A DNA stretch of 30,319 nt from Chitinophagaceae bacterium UBA1946 (GTDB lineage: Bacteria > Bacteroidota > Bacteroidia > Chitinophagales > Chitinophagaceae): NCBI GenBank assembly GCA_002336815.1, contig DDEU01000048.1, positions 1-30,319 of the forward strand, read 5' to 3'. Positions 1-9,736 of the stretch are shown here, piece by piece (position 1 is the stretch's first letter; each line of letters opens with the position of its first letter). Under the pieces are notes generated by a model. That model was not told the DNA's origin and searched no databases. It saw only the letters and a program-made list of their open reading frames with translations. Both the position numbers and the translations under genes were made by a program.

Positions 1-287
1 ACAACCAGTGGTGGACAGATGAGTGGTACCAGTTTGGTGCCGAAACCACCACGGGCCTGAATTATATTTTAGCAGTAGATGAGTCTTCTTACGATCCTAA
101 AACCAACTGGGGTAACAAAAGTGGCGAAGGCATGGGCACATTTCATCCCATCTCCTGGTATCACGATTATGATGGCGGGCGCTCTTTTTATACTGCCCTT
201 GGTCACATGCCTGCAGTGTATAATGAGCCGGCATTTTTGAATCATATTTATGCTGGTATTCTGTGGGCCGCAACCGGTAAAAAATAA
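1..287 (+). CDS. ThuA-like domain protein, C-terminal end only
   Basis: The reading frame is open from base 3 to the TAA at 285-287, giving the last 94 residues of a protein whose start lies outside the window. The visible part contains H-P-I-S-W-Y-H followed by D-G-G-R-S-F-Y-T-A-L-G-H and ends near H-I-Y-A-G-I-L-W-A. These are the typical C-terminal motifs of the ThuA-like (trehalose-utilisation, glutamine-amidotransferase-like fold) family. In Bacteroidota these domains often sit in secreted proteins, alone or fused to DUF1080 or cytochrome domains, and are linked to sugar metabolism. The exact reaction is not established for most members. Nothing in the visible part shows which fusion, if any, this one carries. 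Family assignment is by recognised motifs; the function is uncertain. Confidence 0.8.
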   Translation, partial: NQWWTDEWYQFGAETTTGLNYILAVDESSYDPKTNWGNKSGEGMGTFHPISWYHDYDGGRSFYTALGHMPAVYNEPAFLNHIYAGILWAATGKK

Positions 288-427
288 GAGCCTGGTCGTT
301 GTTTATCCATTGCGTTTTCATTTATCAACAACTAACCTTGGTTACCGGAATGTATTAAATAAATAATATCTCCATTACTAAACCACTACCTTTACGTGTG
401 CAATGGCAAAAGCCAGGGCGCATCCTC

Positions 428-868
428 ATGACCTTTAAATCTCTTTCCCTTGTTGCATTCGCACTAGCAGTTGCCGGTGTTTTTTACCTGGCCACTAAAG
501 AATATATATTCAGCACTAACATTTTCACCATTATCATCCAGGTACTATCTGCTGTCCTTATGATCTGGGCAAGGTTGACCTTAGGCGTTAGAAGTTTTCA
601 TGCTGCTGCTGATGCAACAAAAGGCGACCTGGTAGTCAATGGCCCGTTCCGCTGGATCAGGCATCCTATCTATGCTTCGCTGATCTTTTTCTTTGCAGCC
701 TCGCTGATTGCTTTTCCTTTTACGGATGTTTTTATTGCATTGCTGGTGATTGTTGCCGACCTTTTTACCAGGATGCTGCTGGAGGAAAAATCATTGCGAA
801 AAACCTATAAAGAGCAGTATGAAAACTATTCAGGGAGAACAAAAAGAATTATTCCTTTTGTTTTTTGA
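428..868 (+). CDS. Isoprenylcysteine carboxyl methyltransferase family membrane protein
   Basis: A 146-residue protein with about four hydrophobic segments. The diagnostic part is in the second half: G-P-F-R-W-I-R-H-P-I-Y-A-S, then E-E-K-S-L, a Y-x-x-Y pair and R-T-K-R-I-I-P at the end. This is the SAM-binding C-terminal signature shared by isoprenylcysteine methyltransferases, phospholipid methyltransferases and NnrU-like proteins. The natural substrate of bacterial members is generally unknown. I chose the ATG at 428 because the protein then starts directly before the first membrane segment; a GTG at 398 would add ten polar residues. A TACCTTTA sequence at 387-394 resembles a Bacteroidota -7 element, which would suit the 428 start, but no -33 TTTG is present. 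The gene sits 60 bases before the next one on the same strand, so co-transcription is likely. Confidence 0.75.
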   Translation: MTFKSLSLVAFALAVAGVFYLATKEYIFSTNIFTIIIQVLSAVLMIWARLTLGVRSFHAAADATKGDLVVNGPFRWIRHPIYASLIFFFAASLIAFPFTDVFIALLVIVADLFTRMLLEEKSLRKTYKEQYENYSGRTKRIIPFVF

Positions 869-928
869 TGATTGATTTTCCCTGTGTTTCTGCTGCCAAA
901 AAAAAAGCTTGTCATAAATCTCAATCAT

Positions 929-2062
929 ATGAACCAGCCTGTAATTTCAACACCACCATTCCTCGTAAAATTAATGCAGTGTTTACTGGTTGCTTTTGCA
1001 GCCTGGAATATTTACCACTCTGTAATTATGCTGTGGGTGGCTTACCGGTTTAAAGACACACAGGTTCCTTTTGTAATGGGACTGATTGGTATTGCTTTGT
1101 TTTTTACCGGTTTATTGTTTGCATTGTTATATCCCATTGCCTGGCAGTTAAAGGAGAAAAAAGGGATGCTCCATAACAATTTTCAGCAGGCCCTCTTCCA
1201 AACCATCATCCGGTATTGGTTAGCCCTGATGATCTCCATCTACGCTTTCGCAAAAATTCTTGGAACACAGTTTTCCCCTGAACTGTTGAGTAATGATTCG
1301 CTGGCTAAAGATCTTTCGGGCTTTGATCTAACCTGGTTTTATTTTGCTCACTCTTATACTTTTTCCTTAATCATCGCACTGGTACAATTGGCCGGGGCGA
1401 TACTGCTTCTTTTCCGCAGAACTGTTTTTGCAGGCTTGTTGATCTTATTGCCGGTGATGCTGAACATCGTGCTGATCAATATTTTTTATACACTCACCAC
1501 GGAGGCTGAACTCAACGCAGTGTTTTACCTGTTGGGATTATTGACACTGCTATTTAACTATTGGAAAGATTTGAAAGATTTTTTTTCAAGAACATCCGGC
1601 AGTATATCAGCATTCGCTGCCGGCAACCTGTTTAAATATGCTGTCCGGGCAGGCCTGTTAGTTTTTTCTTTTTCCTATATCACTTACCTCTCACACATTA
1701 AAGAGCCGGGATCGGCATTTGAAGGCAAATGGAAAGTGGTAAAATTTATAAAAGGAACAGATACGCTGCAGTCAAACGCCTGGCTTACCGATTCAACAGC
1801 ATGGAAGTATATTTATATTCAAAAAAGGGGTGTGGTCATCATGAACCCGAATCCATATGTAGTAGATAAAATCAGGGCTCAAAAAGGGAAGTATGAATAC
1901 GATGCGCCCTCCCATTCGTTGCATATTTATCTGGGTAAGGATATCAAAACAGGAGACCATTACGATTTTGAAATAGCTGCAGCAGATGCTGATCACATGG
2001 AATGGACAGGAGATCATTTTGGTAAGCATCTCCGGTTAAGTTTAGCTGCAGAAAGCAAATAA
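929..2062 (+). CDS. DoxX-like integral membrane protein with C-terminal soluble domain
   Basis: A 377-residue protein. Roughly seven hydrophobic segments fill residues 14-250, and a soluble domain of about 115 residues follows (from about 260 to the end). The middle segments look like a DoxX-type four-helix module: an Y-W-L-A-L-M start, the A-K-I-L-G-T-Q-F turn, then a polar loop and helices ending in L-I-N-I-F-Y. The C-terminal part begins G-K-W-K-V-V and alternates short strands, as in small lipocalin-like or DUF beta barrels; I do not recognise a named family for it. I chose the ATG at 929; extension upstream needs a TTG at 872 and adds a lysine-rich stretch that does not look like a leader. 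The fusion of DoxX-like helices to an extracytoplasmic beta domain is common in Bacteroidota predictions, but its role is unknown. Confidence 0.6.
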   Translation: MNQPVISTPPFLVKLMQCLLVAFAAWNIYHSVIMLWVAYRFKDTQVPFVMGLIGIALFFTGLLFALLYPIAWQLKEKKGMLHNNFQQALFQTIIRYWLALMISIYAFAKILGTQFSPELLSNDSLAKDLSGFDLTWFYFAHSYTFSLIIALVQLAGAILLLFRRTVFAGLLILLPVMLNIVLINIFYTLTTEAELNAVFYLLGLLTLLFNYWKDLKDFFSRTSGSISAFAAGNLFKYAVRAGLLVFSFSYITYLSHIKEPGSAFEGKWKVVKFIKGTDTLQSNAWLTDSTAWKYIYIQKRGVVIMNPNPYVVDKIRAQKGKYEYDAPSHSLHIYLGKDIKTGDHYDFEIAAADADHMEWTGDHFGKHLRLSLAAESK

Positions 2063-2479
2063 GAGTCGCAAGTAGTATCGCAGTTCCTCGTTATAGGATC
2101 CAGTTGCTGTCATATCAACCAGGTACCTTACACCGGTCCATTTATTTGATCTGTTCCATCTCTCAACAAAGTTCCTCCGGCAGGAATTTCAGTGCCGTGA
2201 TTCTCAGGAATCAATTTTTAGATACGCTGCTTTCGGAAGAGGGAGCGGTATATCGGTATCACCAGTTTTTTGTTCAAAAAGTATTTTAAGAAGTAAAAAA
2301 TGATAAAATAATATTGCTTTTGTAAGCAGCATTTCCCCTTTCGTTTGCCTTTGTTATTGCAATCTTTCTCTATCTGTTCTTTTACTATAGTTATTTGTAA
2401 TTAGTAAGAGATAAAATAGTACTACAATCTTACCCACTTGCTACTTTAATTTTACACATCCAAACTAAAACGAATTGCT
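2063..2479. other. Intergenic region before the PUL
   Basis: This 417-base AT-rich stretch separates the membrane-protein gene from susC. It holds two consecutive short hairpins (2172-2213) that could end the upstream transcript. The rest should contain the susC promoter. A TTTG lies at 2394-2397, but no good TAnnTTTG follows at the usual spacing, so I cannot place the promoter. A 61-codon open frame from 2104 has no family resemblance and no leader, and is not called. Confidence 0.6.
2172..2213 (+). terminator. Candidate terminator, two hairpins
   Basis: The first hairpin has arms TTCCT (2172-2176) and AGGAA (2182-2186). The second has arms TGATTC (2198-2203) and GAATCA (2208-2213) around a TCAG loop and is followed at once by ATTTTTA. 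It lies about 140 bases after the stop of the upstream gene. The stems are short and AT-rich, so termination is only possible, not shown. Confidence 0.4.
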
Positions 2480-5400
2480 ATGTTAAAATTTAAACGGAGT
2501 GCTACGCTCTTATTGATGTTTGTGCTGGGTATTGGACTACTGAATGCCCAGGATGTTACCAAATTAATTTCAGGTTCGGTGCAGGATGAAAAAGGAAATC
2601 CATTACAGGGTGCTTCTATTTCCATCAAAAATGTACGGAATTCTACCGTTGCTACGGATGCCAATGGCAACTTCGCCATCCGGCTTCCACTCAACCAGAA
2701 TTCCATTGTCGTTACCTATGTTGGTATGAAACCATTGGATGTTTCTGTTGAAGGAAAGACAACTATTGCCGTGGTGTTAAAAGGTGCTGATTCAAAACTC
2801 GGCGAAGTGGTTGTTGTGGGGTACGGCACCCGCAGAAGATCGGATGTTACCACATCCATCTCTTCTATCTCAGAAAAAGACATCAAAAATCTTCCTGTTG
2901 CCGGGGTTGACCAGGCGATCCAGGGAAAAGTGGCCGGTGTAACGGTAACGAATAATACAGGACAGCCCGGTGGCGGTGTGAGTGTTCGTGTTCGTGGTAT
3001 CACTTCCGTTAATGGTAATGAACCGTTGTATGTGATAGATGGCGTTCCAATTGCTGCACAATCAAGCAGCCTCGAACAGAATTACCTGGGAGGTGGCAGC
3101 GGACAAACTTCGCAGAGTGTGATGGCCACCCTTAATCCCAATGATATTGCTTCTATTGATATTTTAAAAGATGCTTCGGCGCAGGCGATCTATGGTTCAA
3201 GAGCTGCCAACGGGGTAGTGCTGATCAATACCAAACGCGGCAAAGCAGGCGAAGGAAAAATATCGTATGATGTTTCTTACAGTTTCCAGAAGATACCGAA
3301 AAAATTATCGGTGATGAACCTGCAGCAGTTTGCTTTGTATCAGAATTCACTGATCAAAGACATCAATGCGGTTACCGGCGGGGCACAGGATACCATCGGT
3401 GAATTCAGGAATCCATCGCTGCTGGGAAAAGGTACCGACTGGCAGGATGAGATCTACCAAACAGGTCATATACAAAGCCATCAACTGGCATTCTCCGGCG
3501 GACAGGGCAAAACCAATTATTATTTTTCCGGTGGATACTTTGATCAGCTCGGTACTTTGATCGAAACAAAATTCAGGCGCTACACATTGCGGATGAATAT
3601 TGACCACCAGGTAAAAAGCTGGCTGAAAGCGGGTGTGAGTGGAAACTTATCCAGGAGCAACCAGAAAGTGGGATTGTCGGATGGCTTTGATGCCGTAACA
3701 AGTACTGTTTTGTATAACAGTCCTGCTGCACCGGTAAAAGATGTGTATGGTAATTTCATTACGCAAACGATCATTGGCGGCAGCCAGTTTGGCAATCCAA
3801 GCAACCCTGTGGCCATCGCTTCCTTGAGAGATGTAAGAGCCGTTAGTACAAAAGCATTTGGTGCATTGTACGCCGAGATCGAATTCATCAAAGGGCTTAC
3901 ATTAAGAAACGAAGTGAACTATGATTTTAATCTTGGTGTGAACAAAGCCTACCAGCCATTCGTTGCCAATCCCGATCCGCAGCAGAACGCCGTGATCAAT
4001 ATCAGCAAGATCAGGGAAGAACGCAACAACAGCATTTACTATGCAGTAAAAAATTATTTGAACTACAATACCAACTTCAACAAACATGCAGTGTTTGCAA
4101 CACTTGGTCATGAAGTACAGTATTCTGAATATGATTACGTAAATGCCAGCAGGGAAAACCTGCAGCTCAACCTGCCTTCTCTTGCAACAGGTGCCAGCGG
4201 AAATAATTCAAACGAAACAATTGGTGCAGGCAATGGCAAGTGGAGCATGGAATCTTATTTTGCAAGGCTTAACTATACTTACAATAATAAATATGCCATC
4301 AGTGCTTCCGTACGCCGTGATGGTTCTTCAAGTTTCGGACCTGATAAACGCTGGGGAGTTTTCCCGGCTGTGTCTGCATCATGGACCATTACCAATGAAT
4401 CTTTTGCGCAAAGTTTAAAAGGCCTCAGTTACCTTAAATTAAGAGTGGGTGCCGGTTCTGTGGGCAATCAAAGTGTATCTGGCAACAATGCCTATATCTC
4501 CAACATCGCAGCGCCTACTACAGGGCCATTTGGTCCGGGTAGTCTTCCTGCCAATGTTGCCAATCCAAAACTCGGATGGGAATCTGTAAAAACTTACAAT
4601 GCAGGTATCGATGCAACCATATTGAATAAGAAAGTAGAGATTTCAGTTGACGTGTACAAAAAAGTAACCACACAAATGTTGCTGTCTACGCAACTCGGTG
4701 CATTCTCCGGCCTGGGTACTAACTGGAATGATATTCAAACGCCCATCGCCAATGATGGCCAGATGACCAACAAGGGTATTGATATCAGCATCACTACCTA
4801 CAATGTTCAAAACAGCCATCTTACCTGGAGAACCAATGTGGTATTCAGTCATTATAAAAACAAACTCGACTACCTCAATACTCCGGACGCTACCTTGAAA
4901 GGAACTTTTGATGAGTATGGAGACAACCCGCTTGTAACCTTGTCGCAACAGGGCTTGCCGGTAGGTTCTTTTTATGGATATGTAACGGATGGTTTGTTCC
5001 GTGATATTAAAGAACTCAACAATGGAATGGACTGGGGATTGCCGGTGCAGGCTGATAAACAATGGCTGGGCGATGTACGTTATAAAGACCTGAACGGCGA
5101 TGGAAAGATCGATGATAAGGATGTAACGGTGATCGGTAACCCCAATCCAAAATTTACTTATGGCATGACGAATACTGTTAATTACAGGGGATTTGATCTT
5201 TCCGTATTTGTGTATGGAAGTTATGGTGCACAGATATTCAATTATTCCCGCCGCCAGACAGAGGGGTTGAAGAACCAGTACAACAACCAGTTGACCACTG
5301 TGCTTGACCGATACAGTTCTGATAATCCAAACGGTTCTTTACCAAGGTACAACCAATGGCACAATAATAATTTCAGGATATCTGACCGTTTTATTGAGAG

Positions 5401-5647
5401 TGGTTCTTTCCTGCGGATACAGAATATTTCACTGGGTTATAATTTGCCAAAGCAACTGATCGCAAAAGCAAAATTGACCAACTTCAAATTGTATGCTTCT
5501 GTTCAAAACCTGCACACATTTACAAAATATACCGGATACGATCCTGAACTGGGCGCTTACAACAGCAGGGTAACGTTGATGAATATTGATAACGGGCATT
5601 ATCCAAACCCAAGATCATTTACCATCGGTGCAAACATTGAATTCTAA
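2480..5647 (+). CDS. susC: SusC-family TonB-dependent outer membrane transporter
   Basis: This 1055-residue protein is the active oligosaccharide importer of a polysaccharide utilisation locus, placed in the outer membrane. A signal peptide covers residues 1-24 (cleavage after N-A-Q). A carboxypeptidase-D regulatory-like domain follows at about 27-104, then the E-V-V-V-V-G-Y-G segment (109-116) typical of SusC N-termini. The TonB plug occupies about 118-245, with V-R-V-R-G and P-L-Y-V-I-D-G-V-P motifs. The rest is the 22-strand barrel with a D-L-N-G-D-G-K-I-D-D-K-D calcium-type loop and a terminal F-T-I-G-A-N-I-E-F strand. Length and order match the SusC/RagA family. susD starts 19 bases downstream, so the pair is an operon. 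The substrate cannot be read from the sequence. The symbol is used in the family sense. Confidence 0.95.
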   Translation: MLKFKRSATLLLMFVLGIGLLNAQDVTKLISGSVQDEKGNPLQGASISIKNVRNSTVATDANGNFAIRLPLNQNSIVVTYVGMKPLDVSVEGKTTIAVVLKGADSKLGEVVVVGYGTRRRSDVTTSISSISEKDIKNLPVAGVDQAIQGKVAGVTVTNNTGQPGGGVSVRVRGITSVNGNEPLYVIDGVPIAAQSSSLEQNYLGGGSGQTSQSVMATLNPNDIASIDILKDASAQAIYGSRAANGVVLINTKRGKAGEGKISYDVSYSFQKIPKKLSVMNLQQFALYQNSLIKDINAVTGGAQDTIGEFRNPSLLGKGTDWQDEIYQTGHIQSHQLAFSGGQGKTNYYFSGGYFDQLGTLIETKFRRYTLRMNIDHQVKSWLKAGVSGNLSRSNQKVGLSDGFDAVTSTVLYNSPAAPVKDVYGNFITQTIIGGSQFGNPSNPVAIASLRDVRAVSTKAFGALYAEIEFIKGLTLRNEVNYDFNLGVNKAYQPFVANPDPQQNAVINISKIREERNNSIYYAVKNYLNYNTNFNKHAVFATLGHEVQYSEYDYVNASRENLQLNLPSLATGASGNNSNETIGAGNGKWSMESYFARLNYTYNNKYAISASVRRDGSSSFGPDKRWGVFPAVSASWTITNESFAQSLKGLSYLKLRVGAGSVGNQSVSGNNAYISNIAAPTTGPFGPGSLPANVANPKLGWESVKTYNAGIDATILNKKVEISVDVYKKVTTQMLLSTQLGAFSGLGTNWNDIQTPIANDGQMTNKGIDISITTYNVQNSHLTWRTNVVFSHYKNKLDYLNTPDATLKGTFDEYGDNPLVTLSQQGLPVGSFYGYVTDGLFRDIKELNNGMDWGLPVQADKQWLGDVRYKDLNGDGKIDDKDVTVIGNPNPKFTYGMTNTVNYRGFDLSVFVYGSYGAQIFNYSRRQTEGLKNQYNNQLTTVLDRYSSDNPNGSLPRYNQWHNNNFRISDRFIESGSFLRIQNISLGYNLPKQLIAKAKLTNFKLYASVQNLHTFTKYTGYDPELGAYNSRVTLMNIDNGHYPNPRSFTIGANIEF

Positions 5648-5666
5648 ATTTAAAAATCAACTGATC

Positions 5667-7259
5667 ATGAAACTTAAATATATATTACTTGCAGGCACTT
5701 TGATCATCAGTGGCGTGTCGTGCAAAAAAACATTTTTAGATCATCCTTCTACTTCCAATGCTACGCTGGATGTGTATTACAACAATGCCGAACAGGTGAA
5801 TGGTGCAACAGGTTTACTGTACAACCAGCCCTGGGGCGATTGGTTCGATAAAGCATTTTCATCCGTAGGAGATGTATTGGGTGGAACTGTTACGGGCGCT
5901 GCCGGTAATGATCAATACAATTCGTTTTACAATTTTAATATCCAGAGCACCGATGGTTTGATCGGTCTCACCTGGAAAGCCTGTTACAAAGCTGCTGGCC
6001 AGGCTTCGGTGTTGATACAGTCTTTCGAAACAAAAAAATCGCAGGTAAGCGATCCTTCTTACCTCACGCTGGGCATTGCAGAAGCAAGGTTCATCCGTGG
6101 CTTCGCTTATTTTTATATCGGCCGCACTTTTGGTGATGCGCCGATCGTAAATGACCCGGTAGCTTTAACAGAACCCGGTAAATACCTGGTGCCAAAATAC
6201 CTGCAAAAAGATGTGTTGCGTTTTGCACTCGAAGACCTGCAGTTTGCAGAAGCCAACCTGCCCGCTGTGGCTTACCAGCCCGGCCGTGTTACAAAATATG
6301 CTGCCAAAGGCATGATGGCAAAAGTGTACCTCTACCTAAAGGATTATGACAATGCCAAGTTAAAAGCAAAAGAAGTGATCGACTATGCTTCCGGAAGCGG
6401 TGTGATAGGATTGTATGAAGACTATAAAAAAATGTTCACTTCCTCTGCAGCCAATAATAATAAAGAATCATTGTTCTCTCTTCAATGGCTAACATCGCTT
6501 GGATGGAATGGGGGTAACAGGTTTCAATTGTATGTAGGTCCACAGCCGTTGCTGGCACCTGCACCTACAAGTGGCGCCGGGTACTCTGCTATTGTTCCTT
6601 CCATCGATCTGCTGGATCCCGTTACCGGTTATACTCCCGGTGATAACCGTCGCCAGTGGTCTGTAATGGAACAGGGCTTTCACAACCCCGAATGGAAGAA
6701 TGCCAGTTTCCCTGATGGATTTACTTATGATACTACCGGCAACACTACCGACAATTTTCATATCCGTACAGGAACCCGTTCGAGCATCATGAAATATGTG
6801 GTTGGTCCTAACAGGGCCGGTGAGCCGGTTAACAGTAGTTCGCACAGCCAGATCGGCACCTATATTCTGCGTTACGCAGATGTGCTGCTGATCTATGCAG
6901 AAGCAGTATTGGGCGGAACAGGTTCTACCAGCAATGCAGATGCAGTGTCGGCTTACAACGCTGTACATACAAGGGCAGGGCTTGATCCTGTGGCAGGTTT
7001 TTCAATGGATGACATACTCCACGAACGCAAAGTTGAATTTGCCTTTGAGGGTGATTATTGGTTCGATATTCAACGCCAGGGTTTTGATAAGGCCAAAGCA
7101 ATGATCGAAGCACAGGAAAGAGGTACATATGATTTTAATAAACGCCTCACCAGTTTCAAGGCTACCATCACATCTGCCTCACAGTTATACCTGCCCATAC
7201 CGCAGGCAGAAACGGTGATCGATCCATTGCTGCTGCAACCAGCGGTACCTTACTATTAA
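5667..7259 (+). CDS. susD: SusD/RagB-family nutrient-binding surface lipoprotein
   Basis: A 530-residue lipoprotein that caps the SusC barrel and binds glycan at the cell surface. The lipobox ends in S-G-V-S-C with the lipidated cysteine at residue 19. The TPR core motif R-F-I-R-G-F-A-Y-F-Y-I-G-R-T-F-G-D lies in the first third. The C-terminal SusD signature E-R-K-V-E-F-A-F-E-G-D-Y-W-F-D-I-Q-R lies near the end. I chose the ATG at 5667 because it gives a normal lipoprotein leader; the frame is open further upstream, inside the end of susC, but those extra residues are not a leader. The 19-base gap from susC and matching strand indicate one transcript. The ligand is unknown. Confidence 0.95.
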   Translation: MKLKYILLAGTLIISGVSCKKTFLDHPSTSNATLDVYYNNAEQVNGATGLLYNQPWGDWFDKAFSSVGDVLGGTVTGAAGNDQYNSFYNFNIQSTDGLIGLTWKACYKAAGQASVLIQSFETKKSQVSDPSYLTLGIAEARFIRGFAYFYIGRTFGDAPIVNDPVALTEPGKYLVPKYLQKDVLRFALEDLQFAEANLPAVAYQPGRVTKYAAKGMMAKVYLYLKDYDNAKLKAKEVIDYASGSGVIGLYEDYKKMFTSSAANNNKESLFSLQWLTSLGWNGGNRFQLYVGPQPLLAPAPTSGAGYSAIVPSIDLLDPVTGYTPGDNRRQWSVMEQGFHNPEWKNASFPDGFTYDTTGNTTDNFHIRTGTRSSIMKYVVGPNRAGEPVNSSSHSQIGTYILRYADVLLIYAEAVLGGTGSTSNADAVSAYNAVHTRAGLDPVAGFSMDDILHERKVEFAFEGDYWFDIQRQGFDKAKAMIEAQERGTYDFNKRLTSFKATITSASQLYLPIPQAETVIDPLLLQPAVPYY

Positions 7260-7298
7260 TCATTCAAACAATTTTAAGATCGTATAAATTTTAAAACA

Positions 7299-8342
7299 AT
7301 GAAAAAAATTAGCAGATCATTCATTATAGCGGGCATCTTACTGATGGGCCTATCCATCTTCGTGTCCTGCACCAAAAAGGAAGTGATCACGCCAGCCTAC
7401 CAGGTATCGCCTGCGCAGGGAGCCAGCAAGGCCGTGGTTACAATTACCGGTTCAGGCCTCAAAGACCTTCTCACCATCAGTTTCGACAACGGTAATGTGA
7501 AGGCATCTTTTAACCCGGTATTCAATACCGATGGAGCGATCATTTTCCGTGTGCCGGACGATGCGTTTCCCGGCGACCAGCATATTGTGTTCACTAACGC
7601 CAACGGCTACCAGTACAGCGTACCATTTAAAGTGCTTGGCCTGCCAACCATTATTAGTGTAGACAACTACAATTTTAAAGAAGGCACCACGCTTACCTTA
7701 ACCGGTAAAAACCTCGATGATGTATCACTCGTGAAATTCACCGGATCGGATGAGGTTTGTGCCATCGTTTCAAAAACTGCCACCAGCCTGGTGATCAGCA
7801 TGCCGGCAACTACAAAGTACCGCACCTATCTTGACATTACTAACCAGGCAGGAACGGTAACTACGCTGGAAGAATTTGTTAGTCTTACCAATAATTTTAA
7901 TTTTTTCGATGATACTTATCAGAATGGTGAACAGGATGCTGCCTGGGGGGATGCAGGGTTTATTTCAACAACCGAATTCAAATCGGGTACCGCTTCTTAT
8001 GGAAAAAATTATCAAAAGGGTAACTGGCACCAGATGGGTTTTGGCTGGAACAATATTTCCAACGATAACTACAAATACCTGAGTTTTTGGGTAAAAGGCG
8101 GTTCAGTAAATATTGATCTTTGGGTATGGACACAGCAATCACCCGGCAACAATGATCCATTTGCCAATGTCGGTCAGAAAATAACCGTACCGTCAAGTGT
8201 TTGGAGTTATTTTAAGATACCGGTTTCACAATTGAACCTCTGGGCAAACGGCCCGGCATTCAACCAGATTGGATGGCGGTTAAAAGGCCCGGATGCACAG
8301 GATGAAAAATTATACCTGGATGATGTGATGCTGGTAAAATGA
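7299..8342 (+). CDS. TIG-domain surface glycan-binding lipoprotein (first copy)
   Basis: A 347-residue lipoprotein with the acylated cysteine at residue 24 (F-V-S-C). Two immunoglobulin-like IPT/TIG domains follow at about 33-113 and 114-196. A C-terminal domain from about 200 to the end is rich in Trp, Tyr and Gly and closes with L-Y-L-D-D-V, as in beta-sandwich carbohydrate-binding modules. The position right after susD (39 bases) is where PULs carry SusE/SusF-type surface glycan-binding proteins, so that role is inferred. The next gene has the same architecture with one more TIG domain, which suggests a tandem duplication followed by divergence. No catalytic motif is visible. Ligand unknown. 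Confidence 0.8.
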   Translation: MKKISRSFIIAGILLMGLSIFVSCTKKEVITPAYQVSPAQGASKAVVTITGSGLKDLLTISFDNGNVKASFNPVFNTDGAIIFRVPDDAFPGDQHIVFTNANGYQYSVPFKVLGLPTIISVDNYNFKEGTTLTLTGKNLDDVSLVKFTGSDEVCAIVSKTATSLVISMPATTKYRTYLDITNQAGTVTTLEEFVSLTNNFNFFDDTYQNGEQDAAWGDAGFISTTEFKSGTASYGKNYQKGNWHQMGFGWNNISNDNYKYLSFWVKGGSVNIDLWVWTQQSPGNNDPFANVGQKITVPSSVWSYFKIPVSQLNLWANGPAFNQIGWRLKGPDAQDEKLYLDDVMLVK

Positions 8343-8405
8343 TCGCCGGTTTGTAAAAGAGAAAGATTGCCAAACACTTTATAATACTGCCATAAAAAAA
8401 TTGTT

Positions 8406-9713
8406 ATGAATAAAATAGTAAAAAAAATATTGCTGCTGATATTGCCGGTGCTTACTTCGCTTATCTTTTTTGCAGGCTGTAAGAAAGAGATTTCCAATCC
8501 TTCCCAGAGCCTGCCGCAGATCAAAGAGATATCTCCGGCCAGCGCCATTGTAAAAGCGCCAATTGTAATCAAAGGAACAAACCTGAAAAACGTTACTAAA
8601 GTTCAGTTCGGAACAAAAGTGGTGACTGATTTTAATCCTGCCGGCAATACAGATTCATCTGTAAATGTAACGGTGCCGGATAGCCTGCCATTGGGCGAAA
8701 CCTTTGTACAGGTATATTTCAACGATGGTGCCGGCTATGCTGCTCACAAGTTTACCGTATTGCTCACGCCACCTGTTCCAAAAATAACTGCTGCTACACC
8801 ATTGACCGGTCTGCCCGGGGATGTGATCACTGTTTCTGGTACCAACTTCTCATTGGTTAGATCAGTGAAATTTGCCGGGGTGAATGCGTCCTTTGCACCC
8901 GGTGCGGATACCAATACCGAAATGAAAGTGACTGTGCCCTGGGCTGCCATTGGCGGAAACCAGTTTATGGTGCTTACCAATCCCAACGGTGCAGACAGTA
9001 TTGCTTTTACAGTTGATCTGAGACCTGTTATTACGTCTTTTTTACCCGGCTCAGTAACTGCCGGCGACCTGGTTACGGTAAAGGGTTACCGGTTTAACGG
9101 TGCCAGTGCGGTTAAACTGGGTACAACTGCGGTTACCTATACCGTAGTGAACGATTCTACGCTCACACTAACGGTGCCGGCTGGGGCCTTGTCCGGAAAT
9201 ATCACCATCGTTACTCCCAATGGCACAGGTGTGAGTACCAACGCTGTCACCGTACTGGTTGCAGGAATTGCCTTCCCTATTTGGGATGAAGGCCTTTCTT
9301 CCAACTGGAATGGCTGGATCGGTGGTGGATGGGGCGGAGCCACACCTGCTTATGACCAGGCAAATACTACACCGGTAAGATCGGGTGTTAAATCACTCAG
9401 GATAAATTACAGCGGTCAGTGGGGTGTTCCCTTCCAGTTAGGAGGCGCTACCATTCCATTGGGTGCTTATACAACATTAAAATTGTCTGTTTATGGTGGA
9501 TCAGGCAGTACCGGCAAAAAAATAAATATCGGGTTCAATGCGCAGGATGGAAAAACGATCGATCTTGTAGAAGGGGCATGGACGGATTTTACCATTCCTT
9601 TGTCTGACATTTCACCGGCAACAACGCTTACTGATCTTTGGATCAAGGAATACAGTAATGTAACGGGTGTGGCTGATTACACTGTCTACATCGATGATCT
9701 CGGACTAAATTAA
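8406..9713 (+). CDS. TIG-domain surface glycan-binding lipoprotein (second copy)
   Basis: A 435-residue lipoprotein with the lipobox F-F-A-G-C, cysteine at residue 25. Three IPT/TIG domains follow at about 38-119, 121-204 and 205-284. A C-terminal module of about 150 residues contains W-N-G-W-I-G-G-G-W-G-G and ends Y-I-D-D-L-G. That module resembles a jelly-roll carbohydrate-binding module and shares its layout with the C-terminus of the preceding gene. The TIG domains probably act as a stalk lifting the binding module away from the membrane, as described for SGBP-type proteins of Bacteroides PULs; this is inference. It follows the first copy after 63 bases. A strong stem-loop lies between its stop codon and the hydrolase gene. 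Confidence 0.8.
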   Translation: MNKIVKKILLLILPVLTSLIFFAGCKKEISNPSQSLPQIKEISPASAIVKAPIVIKGTNLKNVTKVQFGTKVVTDFNPAGNTDSSVNVTVPDSLPLGETFVQVYFNDGAGYAAHKFTVLLTPPVPKITAATPLTGLPGDVITVSGTNFSLVRSVKFAGVNASFAPGADTNTEMKVTVPWAAIGGNQFMVLTNPNGADSIAFTVDLRPVITSFLPGSVTAGDLVTVKGYRFNGASAVKLGTTAVTYTVVNDSTLTLTVPAGALSGNITIVTPNGTGVSTNAVTVLVAGIAFPIWDEGLSSNWNGWIGGGWGGATPAYDQANTTPVRSGVKSLRINYSGQWGVPFQLGGATIPLGAYTTLKLSVYGGSGSTGKKINIGFNAQDGKTIDLVEGAWTDFTIPLSDISPATTLTDLWIKEYSNVTGVADYTVYIDDLGLN

Positions 9714-9736
9714 TAATTACCCACTATTTCAGTCAG

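Noticed and set aside
2104..2289. 61-codon plus-strand open frame before susC
   Set aside because: No leader, family motif or start context; it overlaps two terminator-like hairpins.
2394..2449. susC promoter from TTTG at 2394 and TACTTTAA at 2442
   Set aside because: The spacer of 44 bases is far too long for the Bacteroidota sigma factor.
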